A DNA stretch of 64,000 nt from an uncultured Flavobacterium sp. (lineage in GTDB: Bacteria; Bacteroidota; Bacteroidia; Flavobacteriales; Flavobacteriaceae), in the NCBI RefSeq assembly GCF_963422545.1, contig NZ_OY730250.1:89080-153079 (forward strand), read 5' to 3'. Below the pieces are notes generated by a model. That model saw only the letters and a program-made list of their open reading frames with translations. It was not told where the DNA came from and made no database searches. Below, in pieces: positions 55,701 to 64,000 of the stretch (positions within the stretch are counted from its first letter, which is position 1; each line of letters begins with the position of its first letter). A program made the translations under genes and the position numbers.

Positions 55701-56882
55701 CAAAACAACAAAGAGATTTCTTGCTTTACGATAACTATTGCCGACAACGGAATAGGAGTAAAAGAGAGCGAACTTACCAAAATATTTGATCGCTTTTATC
55801 AATCCAGCAACAGTATATCAACGCATACGGAAGGTACCGGTATTGGTCTGCATCTCACAAGATCAATTGTAGAACTCCACAACGGAACTATAAAAGCTGA
55901 AAATAATATTGAAGCTCCAGGATGCCGTTTTATTATACAGCTGCCAATGGGAATGGAGAATATGAAAGAAGAAAAAGAAGAAGATAATGATATTCTTGAG
56001 CAGCATAATGATTTAATACTGCCTACTTTACAGATTCCTTCATTAGAACCTAATGATCAGACACTTAATTGTAGTGCGGCAGGTAAAAAAAGAATTTTAG
56101 TTGTCGATGATAATGACGAAATCAGAGAATATTTATTTAAAGAACTATCACTGCATTATAAAGTCCTTACCAGCACTAATGGCAAAGAGGCTTTGGAAAT
56201 AGTTTTAAAAGACTCCTTAGACCTTATTATTAGTGACGTTAAAATGCCAATAATGGACGGTGTTACATTTTGTCGCAAAGTAAAGAAAAACATCAATATT
56301 AATCATATTCCTGTGATTCTCTTAACAGCAAAATCCCATGATTATGATCAATTAGAAGGACTCAACATTGGCGCGGATGCATATATTACGAAACCTTTTA
56401 ATATGGAAATATTAAAAAAGACGGTGCTAAATCTTATTCGAACAAGAGAATTATTAAAAAACAATTACAGTGGCAATCAGGCGCAGCAAGACAAAATCAA
56501 AAAAATCACAATGGAATCTGCTGACGAAAAGCTAATTCAGAAAATAATGAATTTTGTCAATAACAATCTGAGTGATCCTACTTTAAACGTAGAAATGATT
56601 GCTCTCGAAATTGGAATAAGCAGAGTGCATCTACACAGAAAATTAAAGGAATTAACCAACCAGTCATCAAGGGATCTTATACGTAATATCAGGCTTAAAC
56701 AGGCAGGTGAATTATTGGCATCTAAACAAATAAACATTTCGGAAGTCGCTTATCTGGTAGGTTTTTCGAATATTTCAAAGTTCTCCACAAGTTTTAAACA
56801 GTTTTATGGGATGGCTCCAAAAGCATACATGGAAGAGAAGCTTAAAAAAACTGAATATACTGATGAAGTTTCAAATATTTAA
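52797..56882 (+). CDS. Hybrid two-component system sensor/regulator (HTCS)
   Basis: This 1361-residue one-protein two-component system follows the Bacteroidetes carbohydrate-sensing plan. A signal peptide (to about S-Q-S-G near residue 23) is followed by beta-propeller repeats with D-x-x-G-x-L-W-I-G (~30-690). A Y_Y_Y domain (~700-770) and one transmembrane segment (~778-800) come next. The kinase has phospho-acceptor His830 in S-H-D-I-K-S-P and an ATPase domain (D-N-G-I-G-V, G-T-G-I-G-L). The receiver has Asp1147 in I-S-D-V-K-M-P, and an AraC-type HTH closes the protein. It should sense a released oligosaccharide in the periplasm and switch on the adjacent xylan locus, with which it converges. 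Confidence 0.95.
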   Translation: MKTFKILIIISLLISCQAQSQSGILYTSDSQLSSSLINSMYQDSKGYIWIATEDGLNRYDGAKFVIYKHEKNNAGTVLNNYIKSIFEDKNKNLFFGFIDGLQIYNHATDSFSEIPVTDNTNTKFTPHVSCIIQRKNGDLLIGTSGYGIFKIDFKKQTPVANHLNIQIPTTMIHDLYEDKNQNLWILTQDRGLWRIDSHNNIKHFFLSKDYLTNITSICEDKKGNLFLGTLNNGLFIYNRSEQKFESFANSKSLPIKKLFLLKNNQILIGTDGMGLYNYDPERKKLSIANFNVANFDFSMSKVHTILKDRTGNLWMGLYQKGVLQIPPKENNFNYIGYQSVNNNIIGSSCVMSVFRDRKGILWVGTDGGGLYGISDKNKKKYHYTFEKNGFNRLAILCIFEDSNNDLWIGTYLHGLAKLNRSTNKFDFIDTILSKENKPVENIYSLAEDQNKQLWIGTMGSGLYCMDLTTHKVANYNSNPKDSTNSLGNWCVNCLLPAKNNKLYIGTYDGLYCMDLKTKTYIKQGSLNYILPKKIIYDLHEDKVGNLWIGSSEGLIYQPKKGKPIIYTTEDNLPSNIISAIQADKNSNLWISTNSGISRFNPRTRKFFNFNFNDGLQGNEFSKNASFQDTKGQIIFGGMKGVTYFDPEMIKYNEKCTNVYITGFYIQNKSVKKGMKSDLFDIVNSALIDAKTVDLGHEDNSFSIEFSTMDFNNQRHITYFYSLENNNWNKLQQGINNVTFNDLEPGTYNFQVKAEVYGKYSNIRQLTITVHPAWYFSIWAKLFYWAVFFGLAYITIQQINQRKLTKIKLQEHLQNKQVNEAKLQFLTNISHDIKSPISLIINPLLKLMSTDQDIIRQKSYRVMHRNSEKILQLVNQVMDVRKIDQGQIYLNLKRTEIINSLKEICLLFEDQIQTKNIRLKFHYKKSELYARIDPKYFDRIIQNVLSNAIKFVHNEGEIEIILEEGSKLFQNNKEISCFTITIADNGIGVKESELTKIFDRFYQSSNSISTHTEGTGIGLHLTRSIVELHNGTIKAENNIEAPGCRFIIQLPMGMENMKEEKEEDNDILEQHNDLILPTLQIPSLEPNDQTLNCSAAGKKRILVVDDNDEIREYLFKELSLHYKVLTSTNGKEALEIVLKDSLDLIISDVKMPIMDGVTFCRKVKKNININHIPVILLTAKSHDYDQLEGLNIGADAYITKPFNMEILKKTVLNLIRTRELLKNNYSGNQAQQDKIKKITMESADEKLIQKIMNFVNNNLSDPTLNVEMIALEIGISRVHLHRKLKELTNQSSRDLIRNIRLKQAGELLASKQINISEVAYLVGFSNISKFSTSFKQFYGMAPKAYMEEKLKKTEYTDEVSNI

Positions 56883-57138
56883 AATCGCAAGTATTACTTT
56901 TTGAACAAATTTCTCTCAAGACTTTCATCCCAATCAGCGTGATCTGCTGACCAATGGACAGAAACAATAACAAATAATTTAAACAGAATATCCAATAGAC
57001 TCTTCTTATCCAGCAACTATCTATTCACTTTAATAATTAGAGTCTACTAGAATATTCAAACCAAACTAACTTGATTGTTAATTGAAACCAATACAACAAA
57101 CAATCGTATTTACTTTACAGAATTACATGCGACTGATT

Positions 57139-58812
57139 TTATTTTAATCCCTTAAGTCCCTCAGCAAAGTTTGCATAAGAAAACTTACGGGTAAAATTAA
57201 GATCCCACAAACCTTGATGCTGCCCTGGCAACCACGAAGAATCTGATTTACTGTCTGTTAATCCCCAAACTGTGATTCCGTATCTCTGATTTGCCGGAAT
57301 GTTTTTTACATACATATCCACAACATATTTATACATATCTGCTTGTTTTTTAAGGTCAGATTCTGTAGGATTAAGTCCAGCAGCAACATCCAGTTCAGAA
57401 ACTTTTATAAGCTTTCCTGTAGCAGCCAGTAATTTGAACATTGTATTAATTTTATCTTTATCAGAATTAATACCAATATGCATTTGAGTACCAATTCCAT
57501 CCACTTTTTGTCCTTTACTTTCGATATAATTTACATATTGGATAAGACCTTTACATTTATCAGTACTATACTCAAGGTTATAATCATTGATGAATAATTT
57601 ATCTGTTGCATTACCGCTTTTTCTGGCAAGTCTAAATGCTTCAACAGCATAATCTTTCCCCAGATAATCTTGCCAGTAAAATTCATCAGCAGCCATATTT
57701 ATTTTACCAACACCTGTTTTTAATTCATAGGGTTTTCCATCATCCATTGGTTCATTAACAACATCCCAGGCTTTGACATAGGGAGCGCAGTTTTTAACCA
57801 TTTCTGTTATCCATTTCTCCTGTGCATCACCAATGATGGTCTTCTTCTGTTCAGGCGTTTTTTCTTTTGTCTGAATACTGCCAGTTGCATTATACTTCTT
57901 CAAGGTTATATTGTCAAAATAAAAATTGGTGGCAGTCTTTCCAAGATTAAAGGCAATTGCTCCGCAGTTTGCCATTTCAGTAGTAACTGTAATCTCTTTA
58001 GTATACGTTGTCCAGGTGGTCGTATAAGGAATGGCGCCAAAGAAATCCCAATATTTATAATTGCCGGCGGTAGTTTGTGCCTGAGTGGGAGAAGATGCAT
58101 TAACATCAGCACGCACATCCATTTTAAGGGTGTATTTTTCACCTACTTGTACCGCTGGAGAAAACTTTAAGTACAGCTGTGCCTCCCAATCATTGGCACG
58201 AACAACAGCATTATTTAGCTTTAGTGCCCTGCCTACTCCATTAGCACCTTGACCTGCAGCTGTAAAAGATGCCACTACATTAGAATTGTATTGATAATTT
58301 GATGCGTCTGCAGTTTCAAAATCTGCGGCAGTTATCAGATCCCAGCCCGGACCAGTTGATGATAAAACATCTGGGGCGATCAGATTATTTAGATAAGCTG
58401 CATTTTGATTGGCATGCCAACAAAGAGTATGTCCAAAAACAGAAACATTTGCTTCAGCTGCAGCCTTTAATAATTTATTGACATTGTCAAGATCAAGTTT
58501 TCCGTCTGATTTTACTATTGCGCCATGTTTCATTTCATAACCTAGCGTAATCTCATCAAAATTCTTGTTAACTAATCTATACATCAAACTTTTACTTGTA
58601 TAATCAGACAATGAAATACCGGCGCCTAATTTAAAATTAGGATTAGCAGTTCGATCTACATAGCTTTTTAAATCAGAATAAGCATTAATTTCTTCCTGAT
58701 TGGCAATGCTGGCAGGTTTATCATAATTGTATTTTAAAGTACCATCGTTTGTACAGGACACAACTATCATCAAAACTGAAGACAATAGCAATCTTTTGTA
58801 TAATTTATTCAT
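57139..58812 (-). CDS. GH10 endo-xylanase lipoprotein with inserted carbohydrate-binding module
   Basis: This 557-residue surface lipoprotein has its lipobox at V-V-S-C, Cys20. The GH10 barrel starts near residue 50 (F-K-L-G-A-G-I-S) with G-H-T-L-C-W-H at 127-133. It is interrupted at ~150-310 by a CBM4/22-like beta-sandwich (D-F-E-T-A-D, F-Y-F-D-N-I-T-L). It resumes with acid/base Glu354 in V-V-N-E-P-M and nucleophile Glu473 in V-S-E-L-D-V. W-G-L-T-D lies near the end. It hydrolyses xylan backbone at the surface, feeding the SusC/SusD pair of the same operon. The CBM insertion inside the barrel is a known design of Bacteroidetes GH10 enzymes. It is the last gene of the run, 17 bases after the previous one. 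Confidence 0.93.
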   Translation of the reverse strand: MNKLYKRLLLSSVLMIVVSCTNDGTLKYNYDKPASIANQEEINAYSDLKSYVDRTANPNFKLGAGISLSDYTSKSLMYRLVNKNFDEITLGYEMKHGAIVKSDGKLDLDNVNKLLKAAAEANVSVFGHTLCWHANQNAAYLNNLIAPDVLSSTGPGWDLITAADFETADASNYQYNSNVVASFTAAGQGANGVGRALKLNNAVVRANDWEAQLYLKFSPAVQVGEKYTLKMDVRADVNASSPTQAQTTAGNYKYWDFFGAIPYTTTWTTYTKEITVTTEMANCGAIAFNLGKTATNFYFDNITLKKYNATGSIQTKEKTPEQKKTIIGDAQEKWITEMVKNCAPYVKAWDVVNEPMDDGKPYELKTGVGKINMAADEFYWQDYLGKDYAVEAFRLARKSGNATDKLFINDYNLEYSTDKCKGLIQYVNYIESKGQKVDGIGTQMHIGINSDKDKINTMFKLLAATGKLIKVSELDVAAGLNPTESDLKKQADMYKYVVDMYVKNIPANQRYGITVWGLTDSKSDSSWLPGQHQGLWDLNFTRKFSYANFAEGLKGLK

Positions 58813-58829
58813 CTTCTTTAAATTTTAAA

Positions 58830-59861
58830 TTATTTTTTAACCGGATTATAAACGGCCGCGGTAACTCCTCTATCACGTAATACTAATGTGTCTTTTGTAG
58901 CTACATTAAAATCTTGAAAATTTACTTTATAATCAAGATAAAGGGCATCGCGGTCTTTGCTTCCCCAACTATTTTTTTCTCCTTTTTTTACATATTTACC
59001 AGTTCCGCTTGCTGTAAACGATGCACTGTTTCCTGAGACTGTACATTTATTTTCATTATCAAATGTTAGTACCAGATTAAAATTGATATTAACTCCATTA
59101 GCGTCTTTGACAGTAACAGGAAAATCAATGGTATTTAATGATAGTGTATTAATTTTGGAAACCTGATCATTTTCTACGTAGGTATTATGTCTTACAACTG
59201 TTTTATTAAGTGCCGTATTTCCATTATTTCCGGTAATGATATCTTTACCTCTTCTTAAATAATTAGCATCCCAGGTATTTATATACTTGACAGCATATAA
59301 AATATAATCTTTGGGCGCAACGCTCCAGTCTGTACTTCGCAGCTTTAATGGATTGGGCACTAAAGCTTTTCCAGAGAGAATAGTATCAGCATTGACTACT
59401 TTTTTCATTTCAATAGGAATAACGTATGTCTTTTTTATTGATTGAGGATCTGCAAAAAAAGCATCAGATAATTGCACCTCTATCCCTCCTGTAATCTCCC
59501 CTTTTGGAATAAAAATCTTATCGCTTGAAAGTGTATAATAGCTGCTTGGCATAGCAACAATTTCATTTTCACCGGCATTAAATAAGAAACCGACAGGCAA
59601 CGAATTTGCAACAGCAATATCAATGGTTACATCTTTATCATTTTTATAAACACCGCCTAAAGTTCCCATTATTTTGCACTTGTGCTGATTGTCTAAAGTG
59701 GTATCAAATATATCTTCTCCTAATGTTATAGTTCTGACAGGGAATTGATATGCAAAATAAACTGACTGATGATCAAAATTATCAAAATTCGTATCTTGAT
59801 TAGTACATGAAATCATAGATCCAAATACAGCTGTTAGCATTAATAATATTCTGTTTTTCAT
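58830..59861 (-). CDS. DUF1735/BT_3987-like surface lipoprotein (SusE-like position)
   Basis: This 343-residue lipoprotein has its lipobox at M-I-S-C, Cys19. An N-terminal beta-sandwich (~25-180) carries the DUF1735-type pattern (V-T-I-D-I-A-V, Y-T-L-S, F-I-P-K-G-E), and the C-terminal half (~185-340) is lipocalin-like. Proteins at this place, between SusD and a hydrolase, usually bind the glycan at the cell surface. No catalytic motif is seen. It is the third gene of the polysaccharide operon. The exact ligand is presumably a xylan fragment, by context. Confidence 0.8.
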   Translation of the reverse strand: MKNRILLMLTAVFGSMISCTNQDTNFDNFDHQSVYFAYQFPVRTITLGEDIFDTTLDNQHKCKIMGTLGGVYKNDKDVTIDIAVANSLPVGFLFNAGENEIVAMPSSYYTLSSDKIFIPKGEITGGIEVQLSDAFFADPQSIKKTYVIPIEMKKVVNADTILSGKALVPNPLKLRSTDWSVAPKDYILYAVKYINTWDANYLRRGKDIITGNNGNTALNKTVVRHNTYVENDQVSKINTLSLNTIDFPVTVKDANGVNINFNLVLTFDNENKCTVSGNSASFTASGTGKYVKKGEKNSWGSKDRDALYLDYKVNFQDFNVATKDTLVLRDRGVTAAVYNPVKK

Positions 59862-59913
59862 TTTTCTTTAATTATATTAAATTTCCTTATACACTAAGCA
59901 GAACCTTAATGTT

Positions 59914-61650
59914 CTACCATCCCTTGTTTTGCAGTAAAGCATTAAACTTCAGAGCTTCTGAGTATGGAATTGGCCCATATTTCATATAGTCATTATAAAG
60001 TCTGCTTTCTACAGTAATTTTTTGATGAACACCTCCTTGGATTTTATCCCCATTTGCTGAAGCATTTAAATTTGAATCCCATCTGCGTAAATCCCAAAAT
60101 CTAAATCCTTCAAAACATAGCTCCAAACGACGCTCATTTCTAATTAAGTTACGCATTTCAGTTTTATCCGCTTTAATCGATTCCAGGTAAGGATCAGGTT
60201 GAACTATTCCAGCTCGCTTTCTTAAAGCCTTAATAACATCATAGGCCGAGAATCCTATGGAACCTGTTGCTATTGGTCCCCATGCTTCATTTGCAGCTTC
60301 GGCATAAATAAGATACAATTCCGTATATCTCATACGTGGTTTATAATGTCTCTGATTATTAATTGAAGTTGGATTTAAATTCACATCCTGTCTCAATAAT
60401 TTTCTCATATAATAACCCGTACGAGTTGATGTACCAACCTTGTTTAATGCATCATTTGTTGTACCATCACTAGCTGTCGTAATTACAGAATTACTCACTC
60501 CGGCAGTTGACTGATTTACTAAAATAAATTTTTTCAAACGAGGATCACGGTTTTCATAAGGTTTTGTAGCATCATAATTACTGCTGGCATCTGTAATAGG
60601 ATAACCGTTTGCCATTGGGAAAGCATCAACTAAATTCTGTGTTGGGTTGATACGTCCTTTTCCAAAAAGAGTTGGAGGAAAATTATCACTTTCTAAATTA
60701 TTACTATCAGCAATATCAGTTCTCCAAAGAATCTCCGGAGGGTTAATTCCAGCCCCCATACCTTTTAACTCTTCAACATCACTGTACCAGTTCAATCCAT
60801 TAGAAGCTATTCCAAAAACTCCTCCATTCAGGTTCAATAGTGCGCCTGCATATTTAGCGGCATCTTCCCAAGTTGTTGTGTTTCCTGTACTGAAAGCCGG
60901 ACTAGCGGCTAATAAGGCTGCCTGTGCTCTTACAACTTGTGCAATCCTGGAAGACATTCTTTGTCTCGCATATTGTCCAAAAACACGATTATAATCATTT
61001 AAATTATTTTGACCGGGAGGTAGTGTTCCTGCATCTTCAAAATCTAATGGCAGCAATTCAGTAGCTTTTTTTACATCACTATACAATTGTTTCATACAAT
61101 CTTCAAAAGACGAACGGGCAACATTAAAGTTTGAACTTGCAGTTTCCGGCTCCAATAGTATTGGCACTCCTAATAGTTTATCATTAGTAGCTGTTCCTGC
61201 ATGAGCCTGCAACAAATAATACATATATAAAGCTCTTAGTCCATAAGCTTCACCCATCAAACGATCTCTGAATAATAGGCTTACATTTGCATCTTTTGCC
61301 CATTGTACTTTCGGAGCTTCAGATAGAAAAATATTCAAATACTGAATGGCTGATCTTGAATTTGACCATTGATCTAATGGGTTAAAGTTTGATGTCCATT
61401 GACCTGTTGCTACTTTAAGATAATTGCTTGATATATCATTCGTTACAGCATCATCTGTTGCTACATCATTAAATGACCAGGAATTTCCAGGCAGTCTTGT
61501 ATAGGCATTAAGAAGAATTCCTTGTGCATATTCAGCTTCTGCATACATATCATTAAGCCCTCTATTATTTTCTATTGCCGGATCAATCAAATCATCACAG
61601 CTGCAAAAAACAAACAGTACTGATATAAAAATTAATATTTTTACTTTCAT
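59914..61650 (-). CDS. susD: SusD/RagB-family nutrient-uptake lipoprotein
   Basis: This 578-residue SusD homologue has a lipobox at F-C-S-C with Cys18, followed by Asp-Asp. The helical TPR-like scaffold includes A-Y-G-L-R-A-L-Y-M-Y-Y-L-L-Q near residue 135. The conserved C-terminal region has R-K-R-A-G-I near 485, R-N-E-R-R-L-E-L-C-F-E-G-F-R-F-W-D-L-R-R-W near 510 and P-I-P near 560. It binds oligosaccharide at the mouth of the SusC channel encoded 26 bases upstream in the operon. It is surface-exposed and works as the lid of the transporter. The symbol gives the family only. Confidence 0.95.
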   Translation of the reverse strand: MKVKILIFISVLFVFCSCDDLIDPAIENNRGLNDMYAEAEYAQGILLNAYTRLPGNSWSFNDVATDDAVTNDISSNYLKVATGQWTSNFNPLDQWSNSRSAIQYLNIFLSEAPKVQWAKDANVSLLFRDRLMGEAYGLRALYMYYLLQAHAGTATNDKLLGVPILLEPETASSNFNVARSSFEDCMKQLYSDVKKATELLPLDFEDAGTLPPGQNNLNDYNRVFGQYARQRMSSRIAQVVRAQAALLAASPAFSTGNTTTWEDAAKYAGALLNLNGGVFGIASNGLNWYSDVEELKGMGAGINPPEILWRTDIADSNNLESDNFPPTLFGKGRINPTQNLVDAFPMANGYPITDASSNYDATKPYENRDPRLKKFILVNQSTAGVSNSVITTASDGTTNDALNKVGTSTRTGYYMRKLLRQDVNLNPTSINNQRHYKPRMRYTELYLIYAEAANEAWGPIATGSIGFSAYDVIKALRKRAGIVQPDPYLESIKADKTEMRNLIRNERRLELCFEGFRFWDLRRWDSNLNASANGDKIQGGVHQKITVESRLYNDYMKYGPIPYSEALKFNALLQNKGW

Positions 61651-61676
61651 AATAATTAAATTAAGTGTTTTTGATT

Positions 61677-64000
61677 TTAAAATAATGCTTTAAGACCAAG
61701 GTTATAATATCTGGTTTGTGGAGCTCCTCCTATACTTAATTCCATAACATCTCTGTTTTGAGATAGTGTTAAGAGGTTAGATCCAAGTGCATAAACACTC
61801 AGTTCATTAAAAAAAGTTTTTTGAAGTGTCTTTTTTGGAAAATCGTATGTAAGCTGTACTTTAGAAAGATTTACTCTATTTGTACTATACATCCAAAAAT
61901 CTGATGAACGGAAATTATTGTCACCGTTCAATGAAGTTAACCTTGGATAGATTGCCGTATCTTTATTCTCTTCTGTCCAGCTGTCACGTACGTTAATTGA
62001 ATACTTGTCTTCGCCATCCATCCAAAAATAGGAACTGTTTTTCATCGCATAAGCACCTGTTTGTCCTGTGAAAATTGTGAAAAAGGTAAAATTATTCCAT
62101 TTAGAAGTAAAATTGATACCAAATGTAAATGGAGCTCCATTCCAGCCCGCTTTACCTAAATAAACTTCGTCTCTATTATCGATAATGCCATCACCATTTT
62201 GATCTATATATTTAATATCTCCTGGTTTGACTTGTCCGAAAGTTTGAGAAGGTGAACTGGAAATATCTTGTGCATCCCTAAAAAAGCCAGCACTTCTAAG
62301 ACCCCAAAGCGCATCTAAAGCTTTGCCTTGTCTGTTTTGATAACTCTCACTGTATAATTCGGCTCTCTTCGATGCTTCAGTATTTATATAAGTACCTGTA
62401 AATCCAAGTGCTAAATCGACATTTCCGACTTTTTTATTAAATCTCACATCAAAATCAAACCCAATACGTTTATCATTATTATAATTGATATAAGGCAGAA
62501 ATGAAGTGTTAGGAAAGTTTGTAACAAAATAATTTGGATATAAAGTTGAAGCCTGAATAACATTTCCGGTAACTTCATTGGCAAAAAAGTTAGTATTTAA
62601 GGTTATGAAATTCTTAAAGAATACTCCTTCTAATCCAAAACTCAACTCTTTTCTCTTTGCAAAACCTAAATCTAAATTTTCTCCTCTTATGGCATCTGTA
62701 CTTCTGTTAAGAGCTCCATCTCTCCAACTGAACCAAGACCCATTTGTTTGATTATAAATACTTTCATATAAATAATAATCTGAAACATCTAAATCTGTAT
62801 TTAAAACTCCCGCCGAAACACTCAATTTTAAACTATTAACAGCTGTCAAGTCTTTCATGAAATTTTCTTCAGATAATTTCCATCCTAAAGACATGGTTGG
62901 AGAAAATGCTTCACGGTTACCTTCGGCAAATTTGGCAGAATGCACATATGCACCGTTAAATTCTGCAAAGTATTTTTGATCAAAATTGTAAGATAAATTT
63001 AAACCTAAATTAGCATTACTTGTTTTATGATAAACACCGGACAAACTCTGTTGAAATCCTGACCCAATAAGCATTGCTGATAAATTATTATGTTCATTTA
63101 TTTTTTTTACATAATTAAACTGCCCGGAAAAAGCAACCGTTTGAGAAAGAGCACTTCCACTGATATTCTCAATACCCGTTTTTGAATCTTTTCCATACTT
63201 TGTTAAGGATGTAATCTGATCCTTGCCTGCATAGTTATTCCACGATGCTTCATAAGTCGCATAACTATTATTATAAGATTGGTTGTACGAATTAGAATAA
63301 TCAACTGCAAAATCAGTATGAAATGTCAGCCCGTTAATGACATCGCCTAACTCAACATTAATGCCTGTATTAAATTGAAACTGACGACTTGTGAAGGTGT
63401 TGTGACCTCCGGCATATATAGCTGCAAAAGGATTGGTAGGATTAAGCTGTGTACCGCCTAATAAATATTTTCCGTCAACTATATAATTACTGTTTTTTAC
63501 AAGAGTCATTGATGCATCATCACTAGATTCAATCATACTAATGGGTACTAACGGACTAAATAAATAAGGGCGCAAAGTGGCAGCACTGCTCCAGTAGTTT
63601 GTATTTACTCCTCTTGAATTACTGTATATTGCATTTGTCCCGATTGTTGCTGAAATGCGGTCATTAATTCGAAGATCTACATTTCCTCTGACATTAAATC
63701 TGTTATTATTATTTTTTGCAGCTTCACCAAAATCTTGTAAAGGATCTTCTTGTGTCGAAAAATTAACAACGGTATAGTATCGTGCCGATTTATTTCCTCC
63801 TGTTATCTCAACATTTGCATCGTAATTAAAGTAAAACTTCTTAACGTATTCCGGCGCATAATAATTAACATCTGCATATCTATATGGATTTTTACCTGTT
63901 GAATAATTATAAATAGTTTCATCAGAATATGTTGGATCTAAACCATCATTAACACGAGCTTGATTATAATAATGCATATATTCTGCAGAACCTAAATATT
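61677..64000 (-). CDS. susC: SusC/RagA-family TonB-dependent outer-membrane transporter (partial, cut by window end)
   Basis: About 773 C-terminal residues are visible; the frame stays open to the window edge, so signal, plug and N-terminal domains lie beyond it. The visible part has the repeated aromatic beta strands of the barrel and the conserved late block P-G-D-I-K-Y-I-D-Q-N-G-D-G-I-I-D near residue 565 (calcium-like loop typical of SusC). It ends with Y-N-L-G-L-K-A-L-F, the terminal Phe of outer-membrane proteins. It imports oligosaccharides across the outer membrane together with SusD and TonB. It is the first visible gene of the xylan operon. Confidence 0.95.
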   Translation of the reverse strand, partial: YLGSAEYMHYYNQARVNDGLDPTYSDETIYNYSTGKNPYRYADVNYYAPEYVKKFYFNYDANVEITGGNKSARYYTVVNFSTQEDPLQDFGEAAKNNNNRFNVRGNVDLRINDRISATIGTNAIYSNSRGVNTNYWSSAATLRPYLFSPLVPISMIESSDDASMTLVKNSNYIVDGKYLLGGTQLNPTNPFAAIYAGGHNTFTSRQFQFNTGINVELGDVINGLTFHTDFAVDYSNSYNQSYNNSYATYEASWNNYAGKDQITSLTKYGKDSKTGIENISGSALSQTVAFSGQFNYVKKINEHNNLSAMLIGSGFQQSLSGVYHKTSNANLGLNLSYNFDQKYFAEFNGAYVHSAKFAEGNREAFSPTMSLGWKLSEENFMKDLTAVNSLKLSVSAGVLNTDLDVSDYYLYESIYNQTNGSWFSWRDGALNRSTDAIRGENLDLGFAKRKELSFGLEGVFFKNFITLNTNFFANEVTGNVIQASTLYPNYFVTNFPNTSFLPYINYNNDKRIGFDFDVRFNKKVGNVDLALGFTGTYINTEASKRAELYSESYQNRQGKALDALWGLRSAGFFRDAQDISSSPSQTFGQVKPGDIKYIDQNGDGIIDNRDEVYLGKAGWNGAPFTFGINFTSKWNNFTFFTIFTGQTGAYAMKNSSYFWMDGEDKYSINVRDSWTEENKDTAIYPRLTSLNGDNNFRSSDFWMYSTNRVNLSKVQLTYDFPKKTLQKTFFNELSVYALGSNLLTLSQNRDVMELSIGGAPQTRYYNLGLKALF

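Overview
The window looks like the chromosome of a soil or aquatic Bacteroidota close to Flavobacterium. It is AT-rich, most starts have no obvious Shine-Dalgarno, and it carries a TAnnTTTG-type promoter. It also has a type IX secretion (T9SS) C-terminal domain, SusC/SusD proteins and a hybrid two-component system. The GC-richer islands, the broken genes and the repeated intergenic elements make most of it read as accessory, horizontally acquired DNA.

Layout. (1) 1-7.7 kb: the end of an AraC-type regulator, then a compact class I lanthipeptide-like (RiPP) operon. It has a 54-residue precursor with an FNLE box and a GG site, an intergenic stem-loop, a lipoprotein subtilase, a prolyl oligopeptidase, and a split LanB dehydratase (glutamylation protein plus elimination protein). 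No cyclase or transporter is visible. (2) 8.0-15.8 kb, minus strand: four genes that overlap end to end (787, 325, 295 and 1195 codons) with no confident family assignment. This is the best candidate for an undescribed system. It looks like a large beta-rich protein, a possible ABBA-prenyltransferase-like protein, an alpha/alpha-barrel protein with a D-L-D-D motif, and a beta-propeller plus membrane-active-helix protein. (3) 16-25.7 kb: repeat-rich DNA. It holds three copies of a ~110-bp upstream repeat and a giant secreted protein with eleven near-identical 270-bp repeats, split by a one-base frameshift in a G run. A secreted alginate-lyase-family protein sits between 25-bp inverted repeats, next to an RHS remnant.

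(4) 26.0-43.8 kb: a large biosynthetic operon for a PUFA-synthase-like lipid or polyketide. The first synthase is NMO-NMO-KS-AT-ACP-ACP-KR and the second is KS-AT-DH-PPTase. They are followed by a free ACP, an alpha/beta hydrolase, a fused double glycosyltransferase, two PapA-like acyltransferases and a small membrane protein. The gene set predicts a glycosylated, acylated long-chain product. (5) 43.9-46.7 kb: a SnoaL-like protein, a decayed isochorismatase-type hydrolase and a GH5 lipoprotein. (6) 46.8-51.8 kb: a flavin amine/amino-acid oxidase with a ThDP 2-oxo-acid decarboxylase (amino acid to aldehyde route), an integrase remnant, and an oppositely oriented type III PKS. (7) 52.8-64 kb: a xylan-type polysaccharide utilisation locus. 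A hybrid two-component regulator converges on a minus-strand run of SusC (cut by the window edge), SusD, a DUF1735-type surface lipoprotein and a GH10 xylanase with an inserted carbohydrate-binding module.

Short shared elements (a ~145-bp element ending in GTYTAGGTTCGAA, a GAGGAACGATTATTCC core, and tRNA-3'-like tails) sit at the junctions between these blocks. Together with an integrase remnant they suggest repeated site-specific insertion.
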